Shown: one piece after another, positions 54,910-64,000 of the stretch | Position numbering within the stretch: position 1 is the first letter of the stretch | Layout: every line of letters starts with the position of its first letter | NCBI GenBank assembly: GCA_037179515.1 | Contig: JAXCGZ010011590.1 | Coordinates: forward strand, 5,001-69,000 | From: Halocaridina rubra | Taxonomy: Eukaryota > Arthropoda > Malacostraca > Decapoda > Atyidae | Length of the DNA stretch: 64,000 bases | Direction of reading: 5' to 3' | Translations under genes and position numbers: made by a program | Notes under the pieces: model-generated | Told to the model about the DNA's origin: nothing | The model's input: the letters and a program-made list of their open reading frames with translations, nothing else | The model's database searches: none

Positions 54910-56000
54910 TGTGGAGGATTTCCTGTGTGTTATTTACCCTTCGATCTTATAACCCCCCAAATTCGGAAATCCTGACACGGCTTCAGTAGAGGCCTACCAC
55001 GATCTCAATTTTAAATCCTCTACCAATAAAATATAATTAATATTACATGCATAAACATACATGCAAATATTTTATATGGGGGTTTATGAACTGCTGATAT
55101 GTGAATATTTAAATAAACTCTCCTCACCTTAAAGTAAAACTTCCTCATACAGAATAATACATTTTCTAACAGACATTCTACCTACGAGTGTTCAATTAAA
55201 TGAGCTCATTCTGTCCCCCACACGTAGTTATAAATATTGTTAGAAATAAGGTAAATCTGCATTGCATATGTACTCATCTATCCGGATAACCCTGATGTCG
55301 TCAGCAATCACGGGATTCCCAATCAAACTCATTGAATATCTTCTGATCCACGTATCTCTATAACGTTTTTCTACTTGAGTGTCTCGTAACGTGTCACGAA
55401 GACAACTAAATACTCTTCAACAAACTTATAAGTACTGTCAATGAACACACTAAACATGAGTGTCTCGTATCATCTCACGAGTACCACTAATAATAAACTT
55501 ATAAGTACTGTTAACAAACACAGTAAGAATGAGTGCCTCGTAGCATCTCACGACGGCAACTAACTTTATAAGCACTGTCAACAAACACAGTAAGAATGAG
55601 TGCCTCATAGCATCTCACGACGGCAACTAACTATTTGTAAGAAAGACCCACAAACTCCTCTAGTTTGTCGGGGTCCTTGGTACTAGGACTAAGTTGACTT
55701 ATGACTTGCTTACAACAGTTCTTTGTTCAACGAGGCGTTATCAAGGAGGTGAAGGGTTAATGGCTAAAATCCATTAGTGACCTACATTCCTTTCTCCACG
55801 CCTTCTACTGCCAGCCTCCCTAATAAACTACACATTATACATACGAATATACGTGTATACATGATAGAACTTAATAAGTATACATGCGAAGTCTAAAAGT
55901 ATACATTTATGCACTTACGTTACAATAAACGAAACTATATGCAAACTAACACTTACATAATGTACGTAGAAATAAACTGTCTTGAAATATATTCAAGACA
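54910..56000 (-). repeat. BEL/Pao 3' LTR of unit 1 (1091 bp)
   Basis: Begins TGTCTTGAATATATTT on the minus strand at 56000, right after the polypurine stretch GGAGGGGCCCAGGA, and ends ATCCTCCACA at 54910. It is practically identical to 59580-60670: one difference was noticed (TTTAT/TTCAT near 55908/60578). It contains an internal ~70 bp tandem repeat (55377-55640). The sequence left of 54910 does not match the sequence left of 59580, so 54910 is the outer edge of the array. Confidence 0.9.
55377..55640 (-). repeat. Internal LTR minisatellite, four copies of 67-81 bp
   Basis: GAGTGTCTCGTA or GAGTGCCTCGTA starts copies at 55377, 55458, 55531 and 55598, each followed by CATCTCACGA-type and TTATAAGTACTGT-type strings. 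Repeated in the other LTR at 60047-60310. Confidence 0.85.
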
Positions 56001-56016
56001 TCCTGGGCCCCTCCAA
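56001..56016 (-). other. Polypurine tract of the BEL/Pao element
   Basis: On the minus strand TTTTTGGAGGGGCCCAGGA lies immediately upstream of the LTR start TGTC. Its place and purine bias fit the plus-strand primer. Repeated at 60671-60686. Confidence 0.65.
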
Positions 56017-56048
56017 AAAGGAAAAAATGGAGGGTCTCCCCATCAGTA

Positions 56049-58931
56049 CTACAATTTATCATCAATGATTAAGCGTGCCCACAATTCTTTAACCCTTTGG
56101 GCAGCTTGACGTTCAGATCTTTCATAATTTGATGATTCCTCTTCGTATACTTCTGACAACAGATATTCCCATGAGAGCTTTTCAGACCAAGCTCTCTGAA
56201 TAAGAAATTTTCCTCTTCTTAGTAAGGGTGATATTAGACCTAAGGGGTCCAAAAGTATACCCACCAGTGACAGAAGTTTAAGTTTGATCAACACATCTTC
56301 TCTAGCCTTCAGACTTTTCAAAGACAACTTGTCTGTATTAACATTCCAGATTAAACTAAAGATTGATACTTTAGGAGATCTAGAATTTTCAGAAAGGCGC
56401 TGATCCAGTACCCTTTGAAGTCTTGCATTGTTGGAATTTAGTGCTTGCAGTGATATTTTGGTCTTTTCCCACTCTACATCTGCAGTATTGCATATATCAA
56501 ACTGTTTCTCTTCACTGGTACAAGCATCCAACAAATTACCCACATGAACATTCTCCAATATTTCCTCCAACTGTTCTATTAGAGACTTCATTTGTCCAAA
56601 GGCACTCTGAAAATTGTGCAGGAGTGGAGTGTGGATAGGCTTCAAGGAAACATACTCTGTAAAACTTCTAAGTGTAGTTTTATCTTCGTAATGCACTTCT
56701 TGCTTTACTCCTATACTCTCTGGCTCCCACAACTTATTAACAGGCTCTATGGCCTCTTCAATCAACAACTTATTAACAGGCTCTATGGCCTCTTCAATCA
56801 ACAACTTATTAACAGGCTCTATGGCCTCTTCACTCAACAACTTATTAACTGGTCTTTTGGCCTCATCAATCAACTCTTGTGTTGTAGTAGGCAATAACTG
56901 TGTTCCTACTCGCATAACAAGTTGGTTTTGTACACTACTGGACCCATGTTGAGCATCACGAGGAATATGGCCATACAACATGACACCACCTGGTGTTTCC
57001 ATCAAAGTATAGACATCCCACTTGTTAATACCACTAACAAACTGACTAAAATGTAAGGCACCAATAACAATGCCAATTTTCTCCAGTACATCACTATAAA
57101 TATCTTCATCAGCCAACTTGTGACCATTAGACTTTAACACATTTGCAGCCTTTGCTAGTCCTGGAGTGTGGATGCTAATTACCATGTCATCAACTACGAG
57201 TAATTTAACTCTGGCTCTTCTTTTCCCCAATTTGATAACTACATTTACGACAGGAAAACTTCCTTTCTTCGTCTCAGAACGAAATGCATCAATACCAAGA
57301 GACATTTCCTCTACTGGGCTTAATTTAAGCCTTTCAGCTAATTCCCTAGTTATAAAGGAACACTGGGAACCTGTATCAAAGAATAACCTAGTATTTACCC
57401 AAAGATTTCCCTTTGAGCTGCTTATTTTTCCACTTGCAGTAGGCAGAGCACATGAAGGTAAATTCGGCTTCACCATTTGCCTTTGTACTGCCTTCATAGT
57501 CATCACACCAACATGTTTCTTGTCCTTTTCTGAGTCAGAATGTTCTTGCTCATTGCTTGACTCATCTATATTTGAACCATTTTCTGATTGTTCATTCAGA
57601 TGTGAAGGTTCTTCAAACCTTCTACAAAAATTTGACTCTTGTTTATAACACAAGGCTGCATGATGACCATTTTTCTTACACTTCTTACAGTTTAACTGAG
57701 TGTAACATTTATTTGCATAATGCCCTGACTGAGTACATCTCAGACATTTGTTATTGTCTCTCAATTTGTCTCTTCGTTCATTTATGCTTACTACTTTATT
57801 ACACTGTTCAGACTTATGACCTTGCCAACCACAGAATACACATTCTGTTTTACTATTTACTACATTTGCAGTAGCACCATAACTACCCACATTCCTTTTA
57901 TAGAACTGTATCTCATCTCTCTGGGAGGTTTGGGTCTCTCCCTTTGTGTTACCTTTAGTATTGTTGCCCTCTATATGATATACATATTTTCCCAGTTCCT
58001 TCAAGAGGGTTTCATATGTAGGATATTTTGTGTCTATTTTCATGCTAATCCAGTTCTCAACATCTTCTGGCAATTTCATCATCACGAGTTCTGAAAACAC
58101 CCAATCAGTGTTCTTCATGTCTCTATAATTTTTCAGACTTCGAGTAATGGCTTCTACTTCCTGCTTGAACTTAAAAAGTGATGAATAATTAGAAGAGGGA
58201 GTTGGTATTTTTATCAATTTCCTCATTAAATTTCGTACAATTCTGTCCTTGCTGGCATAAACAGCTTGTAGCTGTTGAATGCATTCATCATAACTCTCAC
58301 TAGCAACAGGATATCCCTTTATGGTGTCTTTTGCATCTCCTTTAAGGGCATTTCTTAAGATGGTAAACTTTGTCATAGTTGCCATAGAAGTACTATGTAC
58401 TAAACTATCAAACGTATCCCAAAACTCGTGCCATTCATCATAGTTTCCAGAGAACTGTGGTATTTTTACTTCAGGAAATTTAGGTGTGGGTTGCCCACTG
58501 GGGAGGCTTGAACTCTCGGAACTAGGAGCTCTAGTACTCTTCATAGTTCCTAACTTACGAATACGTTCTAGGACAGCTAAGCTAATATTATTTACTGTTT
58601 CAGCTAGATTGTCATGTTCTGGATCCTCCTCTTCAGAATCCCTTTTAAGGGGCTTATACTCAATATATTCTTCATATTTCCTATCATATCTTCCAAATCT
58701 TTCTGTTAGCGTATGATAACATCTTTCTAAATAATTAACAACAAGTGTCTCATCATCTTTGGCAAGTTCTGTTTGACACTGAACACAATCACGTTGAACC
58801 AATTCCCGAAGGCGTTTTAATGCCTCAGGTTTAACCGACATATTGAGAAAGCAAATAGAACAAATAGTTGATGCTATTTTATCATCAAAGAATCCACGAT
58901 CTTCTTTATGCATCCACAATGCAACAAACAA
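56049..58931 (-). CDS. Gag-protease-Δpol polyprotein, BEL/Pao unit 1
   Basis: Open for 960 codons; the probable start is the Met at residue 31 (58841), because the sequence before it differs in unit 2. Residues ~140-310: gag-like domain (DUF1759 type; VKIPQFSGNYDEWHEFWDTF). 364-378, 396-409 and 415-428: three CCHC zinc knuckles (CVFCGWQGHKSEQC, CLRCTQSGHYANKC, CKKCKKNGHHAALC). 513-535: aspartic protease active site LFFDTGSQCSF with fold to ~660. 694-735: 12-residue repeats. From ~795 on: only the stretch that normally follows the RT catalytic box (ENVHVGNLLDACTSEE) and part of the Pao-type domain (LLDPLGLISPLLRRGKFLI), then a short basic end. RT core, RNase H and integrase are missing; the joins are in frame. 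It can make gag and protease but not reverse transcribe on its own. Confidence 0.88.
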   Translation of the reverse strand: MFVALWMHKEDRGFFDDKIASTICSICFLNMSVKPEALKRLRELVQRDCVQCQTELAKDDETLVVNYLERCYHTLTERFGRYDRKYEEYIEYKPLKRDSEEEDPEHDNLAETVNNISLAVLERIRKLGTMKSTRAPSSESSSLPSGQPTPKFPEVKIPQFSGNYDEWHEFWDTFDSLVHSTSMATMTKFTILRNALKGDAKDTIKGYPVASESYDECIQQLQAVYASKDRIVRNLMRKLIKIPTPSSNYSSLFKFKQEVEAITRSLKNYRDMKNTDWVFSELVMMKLPEDVENWISMKIDTKYPTYETLLKELGKYVYHIEGNNTKGNTKGETQTSQRDEIQFYKRNVGSYGATANVVNSKTECVFCGWQGHKSEQCNKVVSINERRDKLRDNNKCLRCTQSGHYANKCYTQLNCKKCKKNGHHAALCYKQESNFCRRFEEPSHLNEQSENGSNIDESSNEQEHSDSEKDKKHVGVMTMKAVQRQMVKPNLPSCALPTASGKISSSKGNLWVNTRLFFDTGSQCSFITRELAERLKLSPVEEMSLGIDAFRSETKKGSFPVVNVVIKLGKRRARVKLLVVDDMVISIHTPGLAKAANVLKSNGHKLADEDIYSDVLEKIGIVIGALHFSQFVSGINKWDVYTLMETPGGVMLYGHIPRDAQHGSSSVQNQLVMRVGTQLLPTTTQELIDEAKRPVNKLLSEEAIEPVNKLLIEEAIEPVNKLLIEEAIEPVNKLWEPESIGVKQEVHYEDKTTLRSFTEYVSLKPIHTPLLHNFQSAFGQMKSLIEQLEEILENVHVGNLLDACTSEEKQFDICNTADVEWEKTKISLQALNSNNARLQRVLDQRLSENSRSPKVSIFSLIWNVNTDKLSLKSLKAREDVLIKLKLLSLVGILLDPLGLISPLLRRGKFLIQRAWSEKLSWEYLLSEVYEEESSNYERSERQAAQRVKELWARLIIDDKL
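56720..56862 (-). repeat. In-frame 36 bp repeats in the BEL ORF (unit 1)
   Basis: Three to four 36 bp copies encode PVNKLLIEEAIE-type units (residues ~694-735), located between the end of the protease and the pol remnant, at the deletion junction. The same repeats in unit 2 lie at 61390-61532. Confidence 0.92.
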
Positions 58932-59579
58932 TCACTCTGTAAAGAGTATCAAAGGACAATCTTCCAAATCTCAAGATAATAACATACAGTTATTTAATTC
59001 CGTCAATTATGACGCCAATTCTCAAAGTGTAAAACACACTTTTCATCAATTAAACGACACTGTTAAGTCAGCAACAGTAAATGGAAAGTGTAATGCAAAC
59101 CACACTGTTCCTCCAATAAACGACACTGTACACCTAGCGTTAGGTGGGTCACTATCTTCTGTTTATTTACATAAGCAGAGGAATCAATACGACATTCTAG
59201 ACATCGTTAAATGGGAAATATGTAAACACACAAATCCCTAAAAACCACTGTTCACCCAGCCGAAATTGGGTACTAATATCCAAATTACTTAATGGACACT
59301 TAACTACGAAAGTATATTTCGTTTCCACAGATAGAGAAACGCTTTATCTACGTGGGAAAGGGATTCTCTTATTTATTTCAACAACCACTTAAATTTCAAA
59401 GTTATATTTGCAATATTCATGCAAATACATGCAATGCTCCTCCCAGTTTTCGCTGAAATGTGGACGATTTTAACCGTAGAGTTTTACACTAACTTCTTAC
59501 AAGGTGGGAGCTTATCTAAAATGTACACTATTTTCACCATTACCACACCAATTCTCATCCGGTTCGAAGGACCAAAAGC
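58842..59579 (-). other. Leader of BEL/Pao unit 1 with primer-binding site
   Basis: About 740 bp between the LTR and the probable gag start. The primer-binding site is 59558-59574, five bases from the LTR. The rest holds no convincing coding sequence; the plus-strand frame at 58843-59241 is judged spurious. Confidence 0.7.
59558..59574 (-). other. Primer-binding site, complementary to tRNA-Tyr 3' end
   Basis: On the plus strand TCCGGTTCGAAGGACCA reads like a tRNA 3' end. From family knowledge the eukaryotic tRNA-Tyr ends TCCGGCTCGAAGGACCA, one mismatch. It lies five bases from the LTR end at 59580, the expected place. Confidence 0.7.
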
Positions 59580-60670
59580 TGTGGAGGATTTCCTGTGTGT
59601 TATTTACCCTTCGATCTTATAACCCCCCAAATTCGGAAATCCTGACACGGCTTCAGTAGAGGCCTACCACGATCTCAATTTTAAATCCTCTACCAATAAA
59701 ATATAATTAATATTACATGCATAAACATACATGCAAATATTTTATATGGGGGTTTATGAACTGCTGATATGTGAATATTTAAATAAACTCTCCTCACCTT
59801 AAAGTAAAACTTCCTCATACAGAATAATACATTTTCTAACAGACATTCTACCTACGAGTGTTCAATTAAATGAGCTCATTCTGTCCCCCACACGTAGTTA
59901 TAAATATTGTTAGAAATAAGGTAAATCTGCATTGCATATGTACTCATCTATCCGGATAACCCTGATGTCGTCAGCAATCACGGGATTCCCAATCAAACTC
60001 ATTGAATATCTTCTGATCCACGTATCTCTATAACGTTTTTCTACTTGAGTGTCTCGTAACGTGTCACGAAGACAACTAAATACTCTTCAACAAACTTATA
60101 AGTACTGTCAATGAACACACTAAACATGAGTGTCTCGTATCATCTCACGAGTACCACTAATAATAAACTTATAAGTACTGTTAACAAACACAGTAAGAAT
60201 GAGTGCCTCGTAGCATCTCACGACGGCAACTAACTTTATAAGCACTGTCAACAAACACAGTAAGAATGAGTGCCTCATAGCATCTCACGACGGCAACTAA
60301 CTATTTGTAAGAAAGACCCACAAACTCCTCTAGTTTGTCGGGGTCCTTGGTACTAGGACTAAGTTGACTTATGACTTGCTTACAACAGTTCTTTGTTCAA
60401 CGAGGCGTTATCAAGGAGGTGAAGGGTTAATGGCTAAAATCCATTAGTGACCTACATTCCTTTCTCCACGCCTTCTACTGCCAGCCTCCCTAATAAACTA
60501 CACATTATACATACGAATATACGTGTATACATGATAGAACTTAATAAGTATACATGCGAAGTCTAAAAGTATACATTCATGCACTTACGTTACAATAAAC
60601 GAAACTATATGCAAACTAACACTTACATAATGTACGTAGAAATAAACTGTCTTGAAATATATTCAAGACA
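59580..60670 (-). repeat. Shared BEL/Pao LTR (5' LTR of unit 1, 3' LTR of unit 2)
   Basis: 1091 bp, offset exactly 4670 bp from the LTR at 54910-56000. It starts TGTC (60670, minus strand) and ends CACA (59580). One LTR between two internal regions is the expected product of recombination between LTRs of two copies or sister chromatids. Confidence 0.9.
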
Positions 60671-63600
60671 TCCTGGGCCCCTCCAAAAAGGAAAAAATGG
60701 AGGGTCTCCCCATCAGTACTACAATTTATCATCAATGATTAAGCGTGCCCACAATTCTTTAACCCTTTGGGCAGCTTGACGTTCAGATCTTTCATAATTT
60801 GATGATTCCTCTTCGTATACTTCTGACAACAGATATTCCCATGAGAGCTTTTCAGACCAAGCTCTCTGAATAAGAAATTTTCCTCTTCTTAGTAAGGGTG
60901 ATATTAGACCTAAGGGGTCCAAAAGTATACCCACCAGTGACAGAAGTTTAAGTTTGGTCAACACATCTTCTCTAGCCTTCAGACTTTTCAAAGACAACTT
61001 GTCTGTATTAACATTCCAGATTAAACTAAAGATTGATACTTTAGGAGATCTAGAATTTTCAGAAAGGCGCTGATCCAGTACCCTTTGAAGTCTTGCATTG
61101 TTGGAATTTAGTGCTTGCAGTGATATTTTGGTCTTTTCCCACTCTACATCTGCAGTATTGCATATATCAAACTGTTTCTCTTCACTGGTACAAGCATCCA
61201 ACAAATTACCCACATGAACATTCTCCAATATTTCCTCCAACTGTTCTATTAGAGACTTCATTTGTCCAAAGGCACTCTGAAAATTGTGCAGGAGTGGAGT
61301 GTGGATAGGCTTCAAGGGAACGTACTCTGTAAAACTTCTAAGTGTAGTTTTATCTTCGTAATGCACTTCTTGCTTTACTCCTATACTCTCTGGCTCCCAC
61401 AACTTATTAACAGGCTCTATGGCCTCTTCAATCAACAACTTATTAACAGGCTCTATGGCCTCTTCAATCAACAACTTATTAACAGGCTCTATGGCCTCTT
61501 CACTCAACAACTTATTAACTGGTCTTTTGGCCTCATCAATCAACTCTTGTGTTGTAGTAGGCAATAACTGTGTTCCTACTCGCATAACAAGTTGGTTTTG
61601 TACACTACTGGACCCATGTTGAGTATCACGAGGAATATGGCCATACAACATGACACCACCTGGTGTTTCCATCAAAGTATAGACATCCCACTTGTTAATA
61701 CCACTAACAAACTGACTAAAATGTAAGGCACCAATAACAATGCCAATGTTCTCCAGTACATCACTATAAATATCTTCATCAGCCAACTTGTGACCATTAG
61801 ACTTTAACACATTTGCAGCCTTTGCTAGTCCTGGAGTGTGGATGCTAATTACCATGTCATCAACTACGAGTAATTTAACTCTGGCTCTTCTTTTCCCCAA
61901 TTTGATAACTACATTTACGACAGGAAAACTTCCTTTCTTCGTCTCAGAACGAAATGCATCAATACCAAGAGACATTTCATCTACTGGGCTTAATTTAAGC
62001 CTTTCAGCTAATTCCCTAGTTATAAAGGAACACTGGGAACCTGTATCAAAGAATAACCTAGTATTTACCCAAAGATTTCCCTTTGAGCTGCTTATTTTTC
62101 CACTTGCAGTAGGCAGAGCACATGAAGGTAAACTCGGCTTCACCATTTGCCTCTGTACTGCCTTCATAGTCATCACACCAACATGTTTCTTGTCCTTTTC
62201 TGAGTCAGAATGTTCTTGCTCATTGCTTGACTCATCTATATTTGAACCATTTTCTGACTGTTCATTCAGAAATGAAGGTTCTTCAAACCTTCTACGAAAA
62301 TTTGACTCTTGTTCATAACACAAGGCTGCATGATGACCATTTTTCTTACACTTCTTACAGTTTAACTGAGTGTAACATTTATTTGCATAATGCCCTGACT
62401 GAGTACATCTCAGACATTTGTTATTGTCTCTCAATTTGTCTCTTCGTTCATTTATGCTTACTACTTTATTACACTGTTCAGACTTATGACCTTGCCAACC
62501 ACAGAATACACATTCTGTTTTACTATTTACTACATTTGCAGTAGCACCATAACTACCCACATTCTTTTTATAGAACTGTATCTCATCTCTCTGGGAGGTT
62601 TGGGTCTCTCCCTTTGTGTTACCTTTAGTATTGTTGCCCTCTATATGATATACATATTTTCCCAGTTCCTTCAAGAGGGTTTCATATGTAGGATATTTTG
62701 TGTCTATTTTCATGCTAATCCAGTTCTCAACATCTTCTGGCAATTTCATCATCACGAGTTCTGAAAACACCCAATCAGTGTTCTTCATGTCTCTATAATT
62801 TTTCAGACTTCGAGTAATGGCTTCTACTTCCTGCTTGAACTTAAAAAGTGATGAATAATTAGAAGAGGGAGTTGGTATTTTTACCAATTTCCTCATTAAA
62901 TTTCGTACAATTCTGTCCTTGCTGGCATAAACAGCTTGTAGCTGTTGAATGCATTCATCATAACTCTCACTAGCAACAGGATATCCCTTTATGGTGTCTT
63001 TTGCATCTCCTTTAAGGGCATTTCTTAAGATGGTAAACTTTGTCATAGTTGCCATAGAAGTACTATGTACTAAACTATCAAACGTATCCCAAAACTCGTG
63101 CCATTCATCATAGTTTCCAGAGAACTGTGGTATTTTTACTTCAGGAAATTTAGGTGTGGGTTGCCCACTGGGGAGGCTTGAACTCTCGGAACTAGGAGCT
63201 CTAGTACTCTTCATAGTTCCTAACTTACGAATACGTTCTAGGACAGCTAAGCTAATATTATTTACTGTTTCAGCTAGATTGTCATGTTCTGTATCCTCCT
63301 CTTCAGAATCCCTTTTAAGGGGCTTATACTCGATATATTCTTCATATTTCCTATCATATCTTCCAAATCTTTCTGTTAGCGTATGATGACATCTTTCTAA
63401 ATAATTAACAACAAGTGTCTCATCATCTTTGGCAAGTTCTGTTTGACACTGAACACAATCACGTTGAACCAATTCCCGAAGGCGTTTTAATGCCTCAGGT
63501 TTAACCGACATATTGAGAAAGCAAATAGAACATAAAACAACAAACAAATAGTTGATGCAATTTTATCATCAAAGAATCCACGATCTTCTTTATGCATCCA

Positions 63601-64000
63601 CAATGCAACAAACAATCACTCTGTAAAGAGTATCAAAGGACAATCTTCCAAATCTCAAGATAATAACATACAGTTATTTAATTCCGTCAATTATGACGCC
63701 AATCCTCAAAGTGTAAAACACACTTTTCATCAATTAAACGACACTGTTAAGTCAGCAACAGTAAATGGAAAGTGTAATGCAAACCACACTGTTCCTCCAT
63801 AAACGACACTGTGCACCTAGCAGTAGGTGGGTCACTACCTTCTGTTTATTTACGTAAACAAAGGAATCAATACGACATTCTAGACATCGTTAAATGGGAA
63901 ATATGTAAACACACAAATCCCTAAAAACCACTGTTCACCCAGCCGAAATTGGGTACTAATATCCAAATTACTTAATGGACGCTCAACTACGAAAGTATAT
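60671..64000 (-). mobile_element. BEL/Pao unit 2, internal part (runs off the window)
   Basis: Second copy of the internal region, more than 98 % alike to unit 1 by eye. Differences include a 14 bp insertion (ATAAAACAACAAAC) just upstream of the gag start near 63532, one base missing in the leader near 63799, and scattered substitutions. It carries the same pol deletion. Its 5' LTR and primer-binding site lie beyond 64000. Confidence 0.88.
60719..63547 (-). CDS. Gag-protease-Δpol polyprotein, BEL/Pao unit 2
   Basis: Open for 942 codons; probable start at Met 13 (63511), homologous to 58841 in unit 1. Same domain order: gag-like domain, three CCHC knuckles, DTG protease, 12-residue repeats, pol remnant (LLDPLGLISPLL), basic end. 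The stop is about 50 bp before the polypurine tract. Changes from unit 1 are few and mostly conservative (for example Ile/Val in the RNLMRKL[IV]KI segment, Lys/Asn in DVLE[KN]IG). That both frames stay open suggests youth or continued use of the protein. Confidence 0.88.
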   Translation of the reverse strand: MFVVLCSICFLNMSVKPEALKRLRELVQRDCVQCQTELAKDDETLVVNYLERCHHTLTERFGRYDRKYEEYIEYKPLKRDSEEEDTEHDNLAETVNNISLAVLERIRKLGTMKSTRAPSSESSSLPSGQPTPKFPEVKIPQFSGNYDEWHEFWDTFDSLVHSTSMATMTKFTILRNALKGDAKDTIKGYPVASESYDECIQQLQAVYASKDRIVRNLMRKLVKIPTPSSNYSSLFKFKQEVEAITRSLKNYRDMKNTDWVFSELVMMKLPEDVENWISMKIDTKYPTYETLLKELGKYVYHIEGNNTKGNTKGETQTSQRDEIQFYKKNVGSYGATANVVNSKTECVFCGWQGHKSEQCNKVVSINERRDKLRDNNKCLRCTQSGHYANKCYTQLNCKKCKKNGHHAALCYEQESNFRRRFEEPSFLNEQSENGSNIDESSNEQEHSDSEKDKKHVGVMTMKAVQRQMVKPSLPSCALPTASGKISSSKGNLWVNTRLFFDTGSQCSFITRELAERLKLSPVDEMSLGIDAFRSETKKGSFPVVNVVIKLGKRRARVKLLVVDDMVISIHTPGLAKAANVLKSNGHKLADEDIYSDVLENIGIVIGALHFSQFVSGINKWDVYTLMETPGGVMLYGHIPRDTQHGSSSVQNQLVMRVGTQLLPTTTQELIDEAKRPVNKLLSEEAIEPVNKLLIEEAIEPVNKLLIEEAIEPVNKLWEPESIGVKQEVHYEDKTTLRSFTEYVPLKPIHTPLLHNFQSAFGQMKSLIEQLEEILENVHVGNLLDACTSEEKQFDICNTADVEWEKTKISLQALNSNNARLQRVLDQRLSENSRSPKVSIFSLIWNVNTDKLSLKSLKAREDVLTKLKLLSLVGILLDPLGLISPLLRRGKFLIQRAWSEKLSWEYLLSEVYEEESSNYERSERQAAQRVKELWARLIIDDKL

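Larger units (their letters stand above)
54910..60670 (-). mobile_element. BEL/Pao LTR retrotransposon unit 1 (complete, pol-deleted)
   Basis: LTR 59580-60670, primer-binding site 59558-59574, leader, one long ORF (56049-58931), polypurine tract, LTR 54910-56000. Total 5761 bp. The internal part is only 3579 bp because most of pol is absent. The 5' LTR is simultaneously the 3' LTR of unit 2, giving an LTR-internal-LTR-internal tandem. The target-site duplication cannot be checked because the other edge lies outside the window. Confidence 0.88.

Noticed and set aside
56592..57648. Plus-strand frames of 67-160 codons opposite the BEL ORF
   Set aside because: Antisense shadows of a coding region with clear domains on the minus strand.
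58843..59241. Plus-strand open frame of 132 codons in the BEL leader
   Set aside because: Opposite to the element, not kept open in unit 2 because of the one-base difference near 63799, and low complexity.

Overview
The window is eukaryotic, repeat-dominated genomic DNA. I find no host gene, rRNA or tRNA that I can support. The repeat mix is CR1/L2-like and I/Jockey-like non-LTR retrotransposons, Tigger/pogo-type DNA transposons, a BEL/Pao LTR retrotransposon and very long (AT)n, (GT)n and (CT)n tracts. That points to an arthropod. A decapod crustacean is my best guess, an inference from general resemblance of the RT and Tigger proteins and from the microsatellite load.

Region 1 (1-2250): a decayed I/Jockey-type non-LTR element on the minus strand. 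Region 2 (2252-39455): fifteen copies or fragments of one CR1/L2-like family, here c1 to c15, packed end to end on both strands and separated only by dinucleotide repeats. Every 3' end carries the same terminal hairpin and 12-14 bp tail repeats (AATTAGGTAATCAC on the sense strand). Most copies are 5'-truncated. Two reach the apparent 5' end: c10 (minus, 22137-27880, broken by a 935 bp insertion) and c15 (plus, 34622-39455). From these the element is read as a ~0.86-0.9 kb 5' UTR, ORF1 (coiled coil plus RRM-like domain), ORF2 (APE-type endonuclease plus reverse transcriptase), hairpin and tail. All ORF2 copies are broken.

Region 3 (39456-49490): a Tigger/TIGD1-like transposon T1 (42656-47266) inserted at TA beside an AT tract, with a transposase-less Tigger of a second family (T2n, 42854-45176) nested inside it. 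The left part of this nest, including ~168 bp satellite monomers and an unidentified ~405 bp segment, is present three times, apparently through exchange between AT tracts. T3 (48733-49485) is an internally deleted T1 relative. Region 4 (49727-53552): T2, a nearly complete Tigger transposon whose transposase has only two single-base frameshifts, with six ~159 bp tandem repeats behind the gene.

Region 5 (54910-64000): two tandem BEL/Pao units on the minus strand sharing a 1091 bp LTR. Both encode an intact gag-protease ORF fused to short remnants of pol. The RT core, RNase H and integrase are gone, so they would depend on proteins from another element. The two LTRs in view are almost identical, so this array is young.
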